Positions 47,031-58,230 of a stretch of 64,000 nt of DNA are shown piece after piece. The position numbers and the translations under genes are program-made. Numbering within the stretch: position 1 is the stretch's first letter; each line of letters starts with the position of its first letter. The notes under the pieces were generated by a model. The model was not told the DNA's origin and ran no database searches. It was given only the letters and a program-made list of their open reading frames with translations. Where the stretch lies: NCBI RefSeq assembly GCF_027942865.1, contig NC_134529.1, positions 20,438,467 to 20,502,466 on the forward strand. The letters run 5' to 3'. This DNA comes from Odontesthes bonariensis (taxonomy: Eukaryota; Chordata; Actinopteri; Atheriniformes; Atherinopsidae).

Positions 47031-47652
47031 GGGTGGATCTACCCAGGCTCCGCCCTCGCAGTGACGCAACACCTTCGGCTCTGCTACACTTACTCAGGCC
47101 AACTGCTCATTCAGGTGGATTCGAGTTCCCGAAAAAATGGGAACTCCACCCACTTTGTCGGGAAGCAATCAACTTTGAGCAGCGCCAACCAAGGCGGGTT
47201 CAAGGTAGTGACGTGGTTGAACTGCCACTCAACCCATGGATTGTACACGGAAGCGCTTCATTCAATATCAACATGGAGCAGCATCAAGCTTTTGACACTG
47301 CTGTAGATGCTGTAATGAAAGTGTTCGACGGGAGATTCTTGTTTAAAATCGAGCAAAGAACAGCCCTTGAATCGTTTCTTGACAGGAAAGACGTTTTCGC
47401 CTGGCTTGCTCCCTACTGGCTTTGGTAAGAGTTTAATCTACCAGTTAGCCCCGCTGGTAGCTAAATCATACGTCAGAAGAAAGAGTGGTGTGATTGGCTT
47501 AAGCTTAGGCACAGCCTTTTCTGCCCACAACCAGTAGCAACCCGAGGGAGGCGGGTTGACCAGGCCATTTCGAATCGTATTCGTTATGGTCTTGGTCAGA
47601 CCAGAATCTCGAAGAGATTTGAAAGTCTATGTTAATCAGGCTAGGGTGGATC
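47031..47652 (+). mobile_element. Short element carrying a RecQ-like helicase start, with 9-base target duplication
   Basis: GGGTGGATC at 47031-47039 is repeated exactly at 47644-47652. Between them lies a 604-base insert whose ends TACCCAGGCT and (complement of the right end) TAGCCTGATT share only a short degenerate inverted repeat. A 9-base duplication excludes Tc1 and Harbinger types; Mutator-like elements are one superfamily with this length, but no transposase is present. The insert carries the helicase relic at 47273-47480 and a 3' part including CCAGAATCTCGAAGAGATTT. I recall similar helicase-bearing sequences being repetitive in fish but cannot name the family. Confidence 0.6.
47273..47480 (+). 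pseudogene. RecQ-like helicase N-terminal relic
   Basis: The frame opens MEQHQAFDTAVDAVMKVFDG. It continues RFLFKIEQRTALESFLDRKD, equivalent to the F-K-P-x-Q-x-x-A-I region before motif I of RecQ helicases, and then VFAWL. A +4 (or +1) insertion near 47406-47411 shifts the frame. The next frame reads LPTGFGKSLIYQLAPLVAKS (47409 onward), containing Walker A residues T-G-x-G-K-S. The similarity stops soon after, so the DExH motif II and all later helicase motifs are missing. An upstream in-frame extension from 46997 crosses the left target duplication and is unlikely to be real. Confidence 0.7.
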
Positions 47653-50136
47653 TAGAGTTGTACACAGTACTGTATATGACAGCTATCCGATTGTTTAATT
47701 GCTTATATTTTCTTGCAGTGTCATTGGCACCTTGGATCCTGCAGTTGATATGGTGACATAATTGTTACAAGGCTTTTTCTATTATCACCTCAGCAAATGT
47801 GCAATTAAAGTGGAAGTGTAATATCTGCGCATCTGTGGGAGAGCGTGTATGTGTTTCAAAGTGAGTCACACATGGTTTTCTCATATCTGTTTAACAGCCT
47901 TTTGCTGTGTAACCCTGACCAGTGTCTAACCATCTGTCTTGCTCTCTGAATGCTTGTAATAACCAGCTACCCCTCCACCCCCACCCTCACCGCGCTCAAC
48001 CACCTGGGACACTCTGCCCTAGCATCACACAAGCAGAAGAAGACATCTGACGACAGAAACGCACTCTCAAAATCTCTTTTTTTTTAAATGATTTTTGCTT
48101 GACAACTGCTGTCCTGAAAGGGTGAAAAAAACTGAATAATAACATCAGCATTCACACAAGCGTAGAATTATTTTGACACGTGAAGCTGCAATGAGACATA
48201 CAATAGCAGATAGTACACGAGGTCACACACGCTAGAGTGCTCAGAGGCAGTTTATTACATTTCTCTCACACCTTCCCACCTGCGTGCTGGACACTTGCCT
48301 CAGTGGATGACTTACACACACAAAAACACACACACATATGCTTTCTATACAGCACTGGAGACAAAGCCAGGCATTCACAGTTCAGTTGTCAAACTGATAC
48401 AGCTTGGAGAAGATGCGGCTGTAGAGAATTTCTGCAAAGAGATAAACGCGCACACACCCACATATATATATACTGTGAATATATATTCTGTAGCTGATTT
48501 GTGAAGTTCAAGGTTCCGGTGTTCCAGTGTGTTTCTGCCGAAGCAGGAGTGTTAGATGATAGGTTTATTAAAGCCTGTAATCATTTTGACATCTGATGAT
48601 AATTTGGTTTAGTCGTGAAAATCTATTTTTGTTTTAGTCAAACTGTAATCAAATTAATTTAGGTAAATAAAAGATTTTTTTAAGATACATTTTCAAATTT
48701 GACTGATCGTTGAGCCATTTTGGGCCCATCTCTTCTGGCATATTGTTGCTACGGTTACAGGGGTCATCATCTATTTGGAGGTCAGCAGAAACGCCACCAT
48801 GTATTTCTTCACACGGAATATCCTTTGGTCCCTCCTCTGCAACAATGCGAAGGGTGGCTCCCTCTCAGTAAATCTATTGATCATCTCCAAAATCTGAGTT
48901 CCACTGTACACTCCAAAGTCATTTCTTACTCATCATTAGCATCACCACACCTCTGTGCTCTCGGCACTGCAGAGTTGCAATTATTTGTTTAATATATTCA
49001 CTTTATATGATAGAGTTGAGGTCCAGCTTGAGAAGGCTAAAGTCAGCCCAGAGTCACGTCAAAATCTGCAAATAATTGAGTTTTACAATGAAGAAGAAGA
49101 AGTAGAGGAAACTCCAGCTTCCTCTCACCAAGAGGATAAAGGTCTTGAGCCATCTCTCATTCTTAATATTTGTATCTAAACAACCAGGTCTGTTCTTGTA
49201 ATCTTTTAAAGTGCTTTTGAGCAATACTTCTCCAGGATTTCTGTCACTTTTTGATTTCAGTCCAGCACTTGAACCAAACTTGTCTCAAAGGAATGTGTGT
49301 ACATTTGTTTTACAACCTATTACAAAAACATGTCATTTGTTCACATTTCTTTGGGTGAATTCCATGAAAATAAAGACAAACACAATTTGACAGACATAAA
49401 GCAGAATTTGAACACCATTAAGATGATTCCCACTGAACGTTTGGGCAAGAACTTAGCATATTTACACATTGTTTGGCATACATTAGCATGTTGCGCAGCA
49501 TGTCCTTAGCTGGAGAAGTGGGGGGAAAAAGACAAAGGGACAGAGCTAGGCTGACAATCAGGGAGGTAGCTCGGGACTTTTACACAGTGCTGCAATAAAC
49601 TGAAAAAAACATTTGGAACACAACATTCCCATTCCCAGTACTTAATCCCAGTGGCTGATAACTTTATGAATGTCATCCTGCTGTATGTATGCTTTTGTCT
49701 CAGCTTTTTTGCTGCCACTTCTTCATTAATACTCAGTCCCTTGTAGATTAATTCACTGAAAAAAAAAATCTGTTTTCTCAACGAACGCTTATTTTCTTAT
49801 CATGGTCAGAATGGATTTTTTTTTCAAATTTGTCCGTTTTCACTGACAAAATGACCGCAGATTCAGGCCACAGTATCTTTTAAAGTGTGCCGACTGCAAT
49901 CTTTTTGCACCGAGGACAAAAATAAAAGAGAGAAAAAAGAAAAAAACTGAAACTGAAAACTAATTTTCTCATGGTAGCAACAACTCCTGGGCGACTCACA
50001 TACACTTCAGCAAGAGCCCAAGACGTGTGAACAGCATCAGAGCCTGTTAGTATATGTCACATAAATCTACAGATAAACAGTATCTTAACCCAACCAAATA
50101 AAACAGCAGTCTATTAAAAAAAAAGCTTGGAGATGT
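47653..50136. other. Intergenic DNA, no gene recognised
   Basis: AT-rich with a short TA-rich run near 48462-48487 and CA-rich words near 48310. Frames of 74-90 codons around 48720-49180 (including an acidic EEEEVEE stretch) match no family I know. Confidence 0.55.
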
Positions 50137-50149
50137 GTTGCTTAGCAAC
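50137..50149. promoter_or_regulatory. Possible RFX X-box
   Basis: GTTGCTTAGCAAC consists of two inverted RFX-type half-sites (GTTGCT and AGCAAC) one base apart. Two other RFX-like sites occur at 31905-31918 and 52744-52757. No transcript or exon is seen nearby. Confidence 0.25.
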
Positions 50150-52010
50150 CCTCTAAATAGAGTATGGGTTCCTTTGCAACTGTTTAATAGCTTGGTGTTG
50201 AATTGCGTCGTCTGAGCACAACCAGGGATACTTTACATACTGTGCTGCATGTGTGTGCATGTGACTGTGATTATGACCTCAGCTGTGTTAGCACCTTTAC
50301 ATACTTATGTGTGTATATCAGTGTGTGTGTGTGTGTGTGTCTAAAGTGAGGCGAAAACTAGTATGAATAGTAATAATAGACTTTATGAATCTTTGCCAAA
50401 CAAATTTGATGACAAAATTGAGATTCTGGATCAGTGATCAAAGTCGGACGAATTATTATGGGTTTTGTGTCTTGGTTTCATTGACATTACACATCTGATG
50501 ATCTAATATTACATATCTGCGAGTGGCAAACGTATGCAATTTCCTGAGGTTGAGAAACCCTTCAGGCATTCTCAGATCTTCAGCTGGCCAACCACTGTGT
50601 GAAGTGTGCCAAAGATTTTTTAAATTAGTGAACTTTAAAAAAAAAAGAAAAATGGGGGACACAGACAGCCCAGAGTTCTGTCATTAGAGATCGGGGTTTC
50701 GAGTGATCTTCAACCACCCGCCAATCAATTCAAGTGAAGCGTGCTTAGCTATGTGAGCGAGTAAACCACAGTGGCAGAAAAAACATGCAGGCAAAACTGG
50801 AAAATATGTCATCCACTCTTGGATTTCCTCAACAAAATGACAAATTTGTTTTTTAATTTGACTCATCCTATTTTATTCCAGCTAAAATAGCAGCTGTTCT
50901 GGTGCTAAAAGACTTGTATTTAACAGAAAACGTGGTGGATAGTGATTTAAAAATGGTTTAGTTCACTTCATAGAGTGAATTCTTGGATACTTTTCCAATA
51001 ACAGGTGCACAGTCTGAAGCTGATTGGTGCCGCCTTCATTGTTAACCTCCGTGCAATTCTGCATGTGCTTGTGTGTTATGTTAACAGGCTCATTTCCGCA
51101 GGCTTCACTGTTTGTGTCGGTTCAAAACTCCCATGGAAATCCAACCTCTGCTTCCTTTCTGCGCACCCCACAGTCAAAATACACTTGTTTAGGCTTCGTA
51201 GGGATTACACAGGGGCTAGCTGGGGCCCGAGGAGTATTAGTGGATGGGTCAGAATGGAAAACTTTTTGAAAAGGCCCTTACGAGGCGTATTTCAGGTAAA
51301 TCAGAGTAAAGTGTGAGGATGGATCTTGCAGGTTTGGAATACAAACGTTTCTGGGTTTTTTTCCAATTTCTTTTTTAGAAGATGTTTGAAATTTAAAGCC
51401 AGAACCAAAACCAAACCAAAAAAGAAGGAATTAAATTAACTTAATAAGGAAATTAGAAATATAACAGGAACACGGCGCTTAAGTGGGTCTGAGCCATGTG
51501 CTGTGGGGTTAATTAGGCATATCAGACACTAATCCCTCTCCAGGGTCATCTGTTGGGGTCAGGCCTGAAAGGAGAAAGGTCACAGCAACATCCGGCTCAA
51601 AGCCTTAATGATGGATTCATACTGTAGGCCTGTGTTTGGGGGATGCATTTTGGTATACTTGAGTGGATGGTTTTCCTTTTATTTCAAACTGTATTAAGTC
51701 TAATTATAAATGAAACAAGTCAAGCAATGCTGTTAAAACACATATAGCAGCTATATGTTGTTTGCTGTCAGGCTCCAGTGTGTTGTGTTTATTTACCAAT
51801 TGGTAGCAGATGGAACGGATGATTAGCCTCTGATCATTATTATTGATTAGTTGTTACAGTGAAAAAGCTTTACAGTATTCAGTTCAGCAGGCATGCAAAC
51901 ACACTAAAGGGGAAACTGTAGCCCACAGGGGACAAGCCACTTTTTGTGGATACAACAGTGTGTGTGACTGCTGAGCAAGGACAGGGATTAACACGAAACC
52001 CATGCGTGTT
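50150..52010. other. Intergenic DNA, no gene recognised
   Basis: Includes a (GT)10 array at 50321-50340. The part at 51490-51620, with TTAATTAG (51509-51516) and TAATCC (51530-51535), has the look of regulatory DNA, but this cannot be tested here. Confidence 0.5.
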
Positions 52011-52027
52011 ACACACACACACACACA

Positions 52028-52073
<46 letters not shown>
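52011..52073. repeat. (AC)n microsatellite
   Basis: About 31 AC units with a single CC interruption at 52031-52032. It explains the Val-Cys frames on the minus strand. Confidence 0.95.
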
Positions 52074-52075
<2 letters not shown>

Positions 52076-53000
52076 ATACATGACTGCATTTACTTAGCAA
52101 CAGCAAACGCATTCAATTTTTCAGTCATCGTGTGCAGTAAATTGTGAGACTGTGAGAGAGCTTGTTTTTCAGCAGTGCATTAGAAATGCTAAGACCTGTC
52201 ATAAAATGTTTGTTTGTTTTTCTTCACTCTTTGTCAAGGGTAATGTAACCCAGGTAGTGTAACCCCTATCCACTTACACAAAAGAAAAAGATTGCTTAAC
52301 TCATGTTTTAGCTAAGCTAGTGGAGCAGAAGACTGTAGAGATATGAAAGCATGCAGAATATCTGCAGGTCGCTGGTTATGAGCCAGCTTGAGGGAGGTAG
52401 CAGTTATGATTTTAACAGATTTGGTGGTTTGATCCCTTGCTCATCTTGGCTTCATGTCAGTAGGTTTCCATTTGTGTGAAATAACGGGGGTCTTATAAAG
52501 AGCTCTGCAAAACTCAGCATAAACAGTGTTGGGTAACATTTGTTGGAAGTGACAGGATGTTGGAAAACTGCTGTTAGAAAATAACTAGTTATGTCTCTCT
52601 GCAACTAGTTCTCCCTCCAAAATCGTCACATACTGCTGCTCGGTCAGGAGCTTGTTGCTTTGTTTTTGAGAGGGTAACCCCCAAAGCTTCACTTTTGGTC
52701 AAACAGAGTTGTCTGAGCTGATAACATAAAACTTCTCGGATGTATTGCCATGGAAACCTGGGATATGTTGGCAAAGTTTTTGCATTTCAACACCTGACCG
52801 CAATGTTTTCCTCACGTTAACCTTTTAATCTCGGTTTAGGTTAACTGGCTACATGTCGGTGTAACGTTTGACACACTTGCCAGTGTACTACACCTGTTAC
52901 TGGAGGATTCCTCTGGCACAATAGTGAACTCAAGACCTCCCAGATTTACAGGATGTACAGGATGTGAACATTAAAAGGAAACAATAAAAAAGGTTAGTAT
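52074..53000. other. Intergenic DNA, no gene recognised
   Basis: A short block at 52525-52590 (CAGTGTTGGGTAAC ... ATAACTAGTTAT) weakly resembles the end of a common fish repeat. ATTGCCATGGAAAC at 52744-52757 matches the RFX X-box pattern. Confidence 0.5.
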
Positions 53001-53178
53001 TGACATTTATGCACTTGGAAGACACTTTTATCCAAAGCGACTTAAACCTATATCCCAGGCAGGCAGGTAGCGTAAGATGGTCTTGCCTAAGGACCCCTAC
53101 TGGACCTTACTCCTGCAGGGGGAAGGTCAGGATTTGAACTTCTGACCCCCACATGAAGGGCAGCAACCTTACCAGTCA
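53001..53178 (-). mobile_element. tRNA-derived SINE with L2-type tail
   Basis: On the minus strand a tRNA-like part with a B-box-like word (AGTTCAAATCC) comes first. A body with GCAGGAGTAAGGTCCAGTAG and CCTTAGGCAAGACCATCTTA follows, and then the tail TAAGTCGCTTTGGATAAAAG ending at 53001. The tail is nearly the same as the 3' end of the L2-type LINE at 24.5 kb. That fits the known mechanism by which a SINE uses the LINE's reverse transcriptase through a shared 3' end. The 5' part of the head is missing or diverged. Confidence 0.75.
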
Positions 53179-53322
53179 TTAATATATGTTGTGAAGCCAA
53201 TTGATGCTTTGGATCTTATCAACACTTTTAAATATATTAAATATTGCAGTTTCACAGACTTTCTTTACAAAGTATGTCTAAATACACAATCCTTCTATCA
53301 TAGCATTGCAAGTTAAGTAGTT

Positions 53323-53394
53323 AGGCATGGATGGGGGTTGAACCCATGATCTTTGGTTTACGAGACCAATGCCTTACCACTTGGCCACCATGCC
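53323..53394 (-). tRNA. tRNA-Thr(CGT)-like sequence
   Basis: On the minus strand all four stems pair completely: GGCATGG/CCATGCC, GCC/GGC, TTGGT/ACCAA and ATGGG/CCCAT. The anticodon loop CTCGTAA places anticodon CGT at 53362-53360. The discriminator base is T, the A box TGGCCAAGTGG is canonical, and the B box is GGTTCAACCCC. The overall sequence resembles vertebrate tRNA-Thr(CGT) genes. No run of four T follows within about 40 bases. It is better preserved than the copy at 24.0 kb and is the stronger candidate for a working gene. A retroposed copy remains possible. Confidence 0.72.
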
Positions 53395-54843
53395 ACCATG
53401 TGTTAGCAGTTGATGTGAAGATCATGGCAGAAAAACTGACATTTGTAGAATTATAGATGATATTTGAAACACCTTTTTCAAAGACTTTGGATATCCGGAC
53501 ACATTGGCTCCTTCGCTACAGCTCACAGTCACCTAAATATTTTGCATCTTACATTATTAATGTCTGAGGAAGTGCACAACTGATGCTCCAAATGTGAGGT
53601 AGTCATCATAAACATGCAAATGTTTAACAAAGACAAGAATATTTTCACCCTTGTGCGGCCAGTGTTTCTTGTTGATAAGCCCCCTCCGTGACATTTTTCT
53701 ATGATCGTTTACTGTTTGTGCAGCTTTTGCATCACTTAGAGCTGCAGAAGGATAACTGTCCATCTGCAGCTGTAGATCAGTTCCCTATGTGACGAACACT
53801 GACGTGATAGACTCTTGATTAACTGCGATGAGTGTGGAATGAGAACGTACTTTACTAAGTTAGCTACTGAGAGCAGTAACTTGTTAAGAGCACATTTGCA
53901 TGACCAAATATGAGTATTCCTTTGCAGTTCCTTGTGTGGTTTGTTCAGGATTTGAGAATACATCTACTTTTTAATGTAATGACTCCATTTCCATATTCCA
54001 AAACTACAAACACCTCCATTGCAAAGCTTTATATATGATTATCTTTGCAAATACATATGAAACCAAATGCATGTGGGATAATACATATACCCAAACAAGT
54101 TGTATGTACCTAATTGATTGATAATCTTATGGAGAGATGGCGACTAAAGACGTTAACAGTACCATCTCTACTACAACATAATTAGCAACACACTTATCAA
54201 TTTCAGCCAACTGAAAGCTAGCTGTTGTTGTTTTGGGTTTGAGCGCTGCCATCATGCAGTGCAGCTCCAGTATGCTTAGCTAGCAGGTGCTAGCTCTGCT
54301 TCTTTCTCTGAGGTCATGTGTTCGCTTTTCTATTTTTGTAGGCATGTGCCAGCCCTGGTTCTGTGAGCACACATCAAAGCAGAGCGATGGTTTAAAACCC
54401 TTTTAATGTCTTGTATATTTTGCCTTCTGGTCATAGAGTTGGGACCATAAGAAGTACATCACAACACCCTAATTTTTAATCCAATTAAAAAAAAACAACC
54501 CAGTGTTATTGGAAGCATTAAGCAGAAAGTTGGTACACGTTTTCCTTTATATCTAACAAAAGTTTCTCCTCTTGGATTTCATATTTCATGATCATTGCTT
54601 GATGATAACTTGGCAGTTGTGGAGAAATGTATCTCTGTTTTGATTGGTTGCAATGAGACCTGCATCTGGTTGGCTGTGGGCCAGTGTGATTGACAGCTCT
54701 ACCTGGGTGGCGGAAGACAGTGACATCTCCGTCACTGTGGAAACAAACGGGGCAAAGCCGATCAGCCAATCACGGTTAAGCGAGAGCCCCGGGGGTCTAT
54801 CTAACATATGCCAAAGATTTCCTCAAGACCAAAACACACACAA

Positions 54844-54875
<32 letters not shown>

Positions 54876-57800
54876 CACATATTCCTTTTGAATGTGCTAT
54901 CCTGCTTTGTTGGATATATGAGTGTATATGTGCTGCGGTTTATTTGTGTGCATGTACGTATGCTTGTGTGCTGAGCCGATGTGTGCTTTCTCCCAGTGTG
55001 GTGTGGTCTTCTTTCGACACCGTCTCCGGGTCGTTGACGTAGCTGTCATGGGAGAGTGCTCTCTAGACCGACATGAACACACACACATATGCACACACAC
55101 ACACATCAGGGGACAGGGGTCAGCTTGTATTAAAAGACCAAATAAACCAAGTGTTCACACCACCAACCCACCGCAGACAAGACAAGCAGACAGAAAAGAA
55201 GAAGGCGATGGTAGGAAATGTGTGCTTGTGCGGAGTTGGAGGGGATCTGCAGGAGGAAATATCTTTCATTTCTCAGGGCAGCAGGTTGGAAGACTTTGTT
55301 GGCTGACTCTTCCTCAGCTGGATGAGATGAACCATACCTGAACAGTTGAAGGGCCCTTGTGGCAGAATTCTCTTGTTAACCTCACTTCTATCCTTACCGT
55401 AGCAATAGTAGTTCTTCTTTTTAAAATCTTTGAAATTAAAACACATAAAAGATACAGATGTCTACCATATGCTGCTGTTCTGCAGGTCACATCAGCCTCT
55501 GTGAAAGCTTGTCCTTGAAACTGTTGTATGAATGATGCTGAGATAATGTTGATCGACCTGTCTCGCAATCATTGTGTAGAACACACCATCACGCCAACAT
55601 GGCCATTTCAGCCATGTTGCTCCTTACCAGTTCTCACTCTGTCACTCCTTCTCTATTTTCTCTGCCTATTTGTCTGTCCCTCCTTTCATTTTTCTTCCTT
55701 TATCACATTTCTTCTCAACTCCTCGTATTCTTTTCTTTGTTTATTTCACTCTCTCTCCCTTGTTCAGTCTGTTTATGTCTCCTTTTCCCCCGTCTGTCCT
55801 TTTTTTCCTCCGTCTCTTTTTCTCCCTCTCCGGCCGTCATAAATCGCTCTCTTGTTGGCTGTTGAAGTGTGAGGAATGGCAGATCTGATGGTTTCTCACA
55901 GCTGTTGCAGGCGTTCCCAGGTTCTCCTCACCACACTGCCTTCTTGTGGTCCCAACTTTCAGACCTGAAGGCAAAATATACAAGACATGAATAGGGTTTT
56001 AAATATTTGCTCTGCTTTGATGTGTGCTTGATTTATCTTCAACAAGTGAACCTATCTCATCCAAAAATAAGATGGCTCAGGCACCACTTTTTAAGCAACC
56101 AAGCCAATGTTTTGCTTTATTTGAGTCTACTGAGTTTATGAAATATTTTAGAATACTAAATAAAAAGGTAATGTAATTTACAATCTTTTGATGACTGAAA
56201 GTACATTTTTGTAAATATAAAACTAGTAATAAGAATCCTGCCTGTTTCCAACAAAGTCTACCTACAAGCAATTATAAAGCACAATAATTAACTCAATTCT
56301 TTTTCTGTGGGATTATTTGTGGAACTACTGTATATCCAAAGCCCCCCTTCTGGTTACCTTGGAACCTCACTTAGCGGAATTGAGGAAATCAGCTCGGACT
56401 AACTCAGAGTAATTTAGCTCTTTATCTTTCTCAAGTTAACAAACAATTTATCTCCCAAAATGTGAAAATATGGTTTCTTTAACTGTTTGTCTATTAAATT
56501 ACATCAACTCAGATATAGTTGATTTTAAAGTTCAAGTAAAGCAGAAAGAAATATGGCTCCTGAGTTTTATCACATCTCAGAAAAATGTGTTTTTCACCAA
56601 CCAGCCACTACCGCGATTGAACAACTGGCAAGAATCATATAAAAATGAAATGATATGAATGAAGATGCTGACTGACAGTTCTCAGATCACATTAATGACT
56701 AACTCTGACAGGGAAAACAGGGAGGAGTTTGTATTAACTGAAATAAACTGCAAATATTACACGTTGCGGTCACCTTTCAGCTGTGTACTGAGTTACCGAC
56801 ATTGTTAAATTGTGCAGCTTACATTTTCAAGGCGGGCAGGTTCCACTGAAGATTCAGCAGAGATATAACCATAATGTGAGCGTGGCCAGATTGAGGGAGA
56901 GTTAATCTGGGTAAAAAAGGGTAAGAACGGTGTGCACGTTAATCCCAGCTATGTATCATAGAAGTTTGTGAAACTACTGGGTGAAAAATGAGGCGGGCGT
57001 TGGTGTTGACCCTCAACTCTGTCACTATGGCTCTGCACAAAATCACTTCGCTGAGCATCCACTGATCGTAGATACTCAGGGTGGGCACATAGCATCTTAA
57101 CCTCCACTGTGCGTTGCTGGCTTTTCACAAAATTATTCCATGGTGTGTAACTATCTGAGCCAGTTCGTTGTCAGATTTGAGACCCACTCATTTTTAACAT
57201 GTTTTCATGTCACTCTCTAAATTGCTGGAACATTAAGATGTAGATAATAGGACTCTCGAGGGATTAATAATATTTTTGTTTGCATGTCGGTTCAGTATAA
57301 TTGCTCAGACAGTCTCTCTGTCAACTGCCTCGATCTGAGTAATCACAAGAGCAACACGACAAAGCTCTCACAGCTGTTGCATCAAGTTTGAAAAAATTTG
57401 GAGACAACTTTTGAATTGACTCCTACAAATGCCTTACATAATTACAAATGACCCGGTTTGGCGTCAACAAATGTACAGCGATACAGTAGACTTAGTTGTG
57501 TGTGGCTGCACCACACGGCAAATCGGAAGCTAACAAGAAGGCACAAACATAACCAGTCCTCTGGTTCATATACTAAACGTACTAATACTATACGTTTGTT
57601 TTATGTGTTTCTGTCTTGAAACCCTGATTTGAGGGGATAATTACATGTCAAACTTGATATAAGTAAAACAATTAAAATTGTAAAAAGAAATTTGAAAGAA
57701 GGGCTCAACAAAACAAAGAAGAAAGAGTTACAAATGCTAAGAAAAAATACCCAGGTTTGCTGGCAATTTCAAAGCTGCATGTGGAATACTCCAAGGTTGG

Positions 57801-58180
57801 AACCACCGAAAATAAAATCCCTCCAGCAACTGCATCCACCGGTTTGCATCTAACAAGGTCGTAAGTTGTTGAGTTCCAAATCAGCTGTCATGCACAGTAC
57901 AAATGTGACTATGAGTTTAGTTTAGCCACTTTTATTAGCCAAATTAGCTAATTTTGGGCTCGTAAATTACTTCAAAATGACTCAGAGCCCCAGCTCAGCA
58001 TTAGATAATGTAATAAAACTATAATAATTGCACACTGTATTTATACACTGTCAAAAGTAATGGTCTGACTCATTCTGATTTTCTTATAATTGTCTCCTGT
58101 TTCACACCATTTACAAATATCTTAGAGTGGGATTTTATGTCATTAGGTGATGTATTTTCTGCATAATAATTTACAAAATA
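53395..58180. other. Intergenic DNA, no gene recognised
   Basis: Contains CA microsatellites at 54834-54870 and 55078-55106, a PBX-MEIS decamer TGATTGACAG at 54687-54696, and a long pyrimidine-rich tract at 55620-55840 that gives Ser/Leu/Phe-rich frames. Nothing else was identified. Confidence 0.55.
54834..54870. repeat. (CA)n microsatellite
   Basis: About 17 CA units with one AA interruption near the start. A second, shorter CA array lies at 55078-55106. Confidence 0.9.
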
Positions 58181-58230
58181 ATGGGTTGTCATGGTTGCCC
58201 TCTTACTCACAGCTAACCATGACAACCCAT
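58181..58230. repeat. Perfect 16-base inverted repeat, 18-base loop
   Basis: ATGGGTTGTCATGGTT (58181-58196) pairs exactly with AACCATGACAACCCAT (58215-58230). Pairing does not extend outward. It is too short for a canonical microRNA precursor, and no transposon end was recognised. Confidence 0.85.

Noticed and set aside
46997..47428. 143-codon frame as a complete gene
   Set aside because: The 5' part crosses the left target duplication of an inserted element, and the 3' end is caused by a frameshift just before the Walker A motif. Only 47273-47480 is a meaningful relic.
52380..52460. GGTTTGATCCC near 52428 as a Pol III B box of another SINE
   Set aside because: No matching A box, tRNA fold or family body nearby.
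55528..55865. Overlapping Ser/Leu/Phe-rich frames
   Set aside because: Produced by a pyrimidine-rich tract; all three frames stay open together and show no protein-like pattern.
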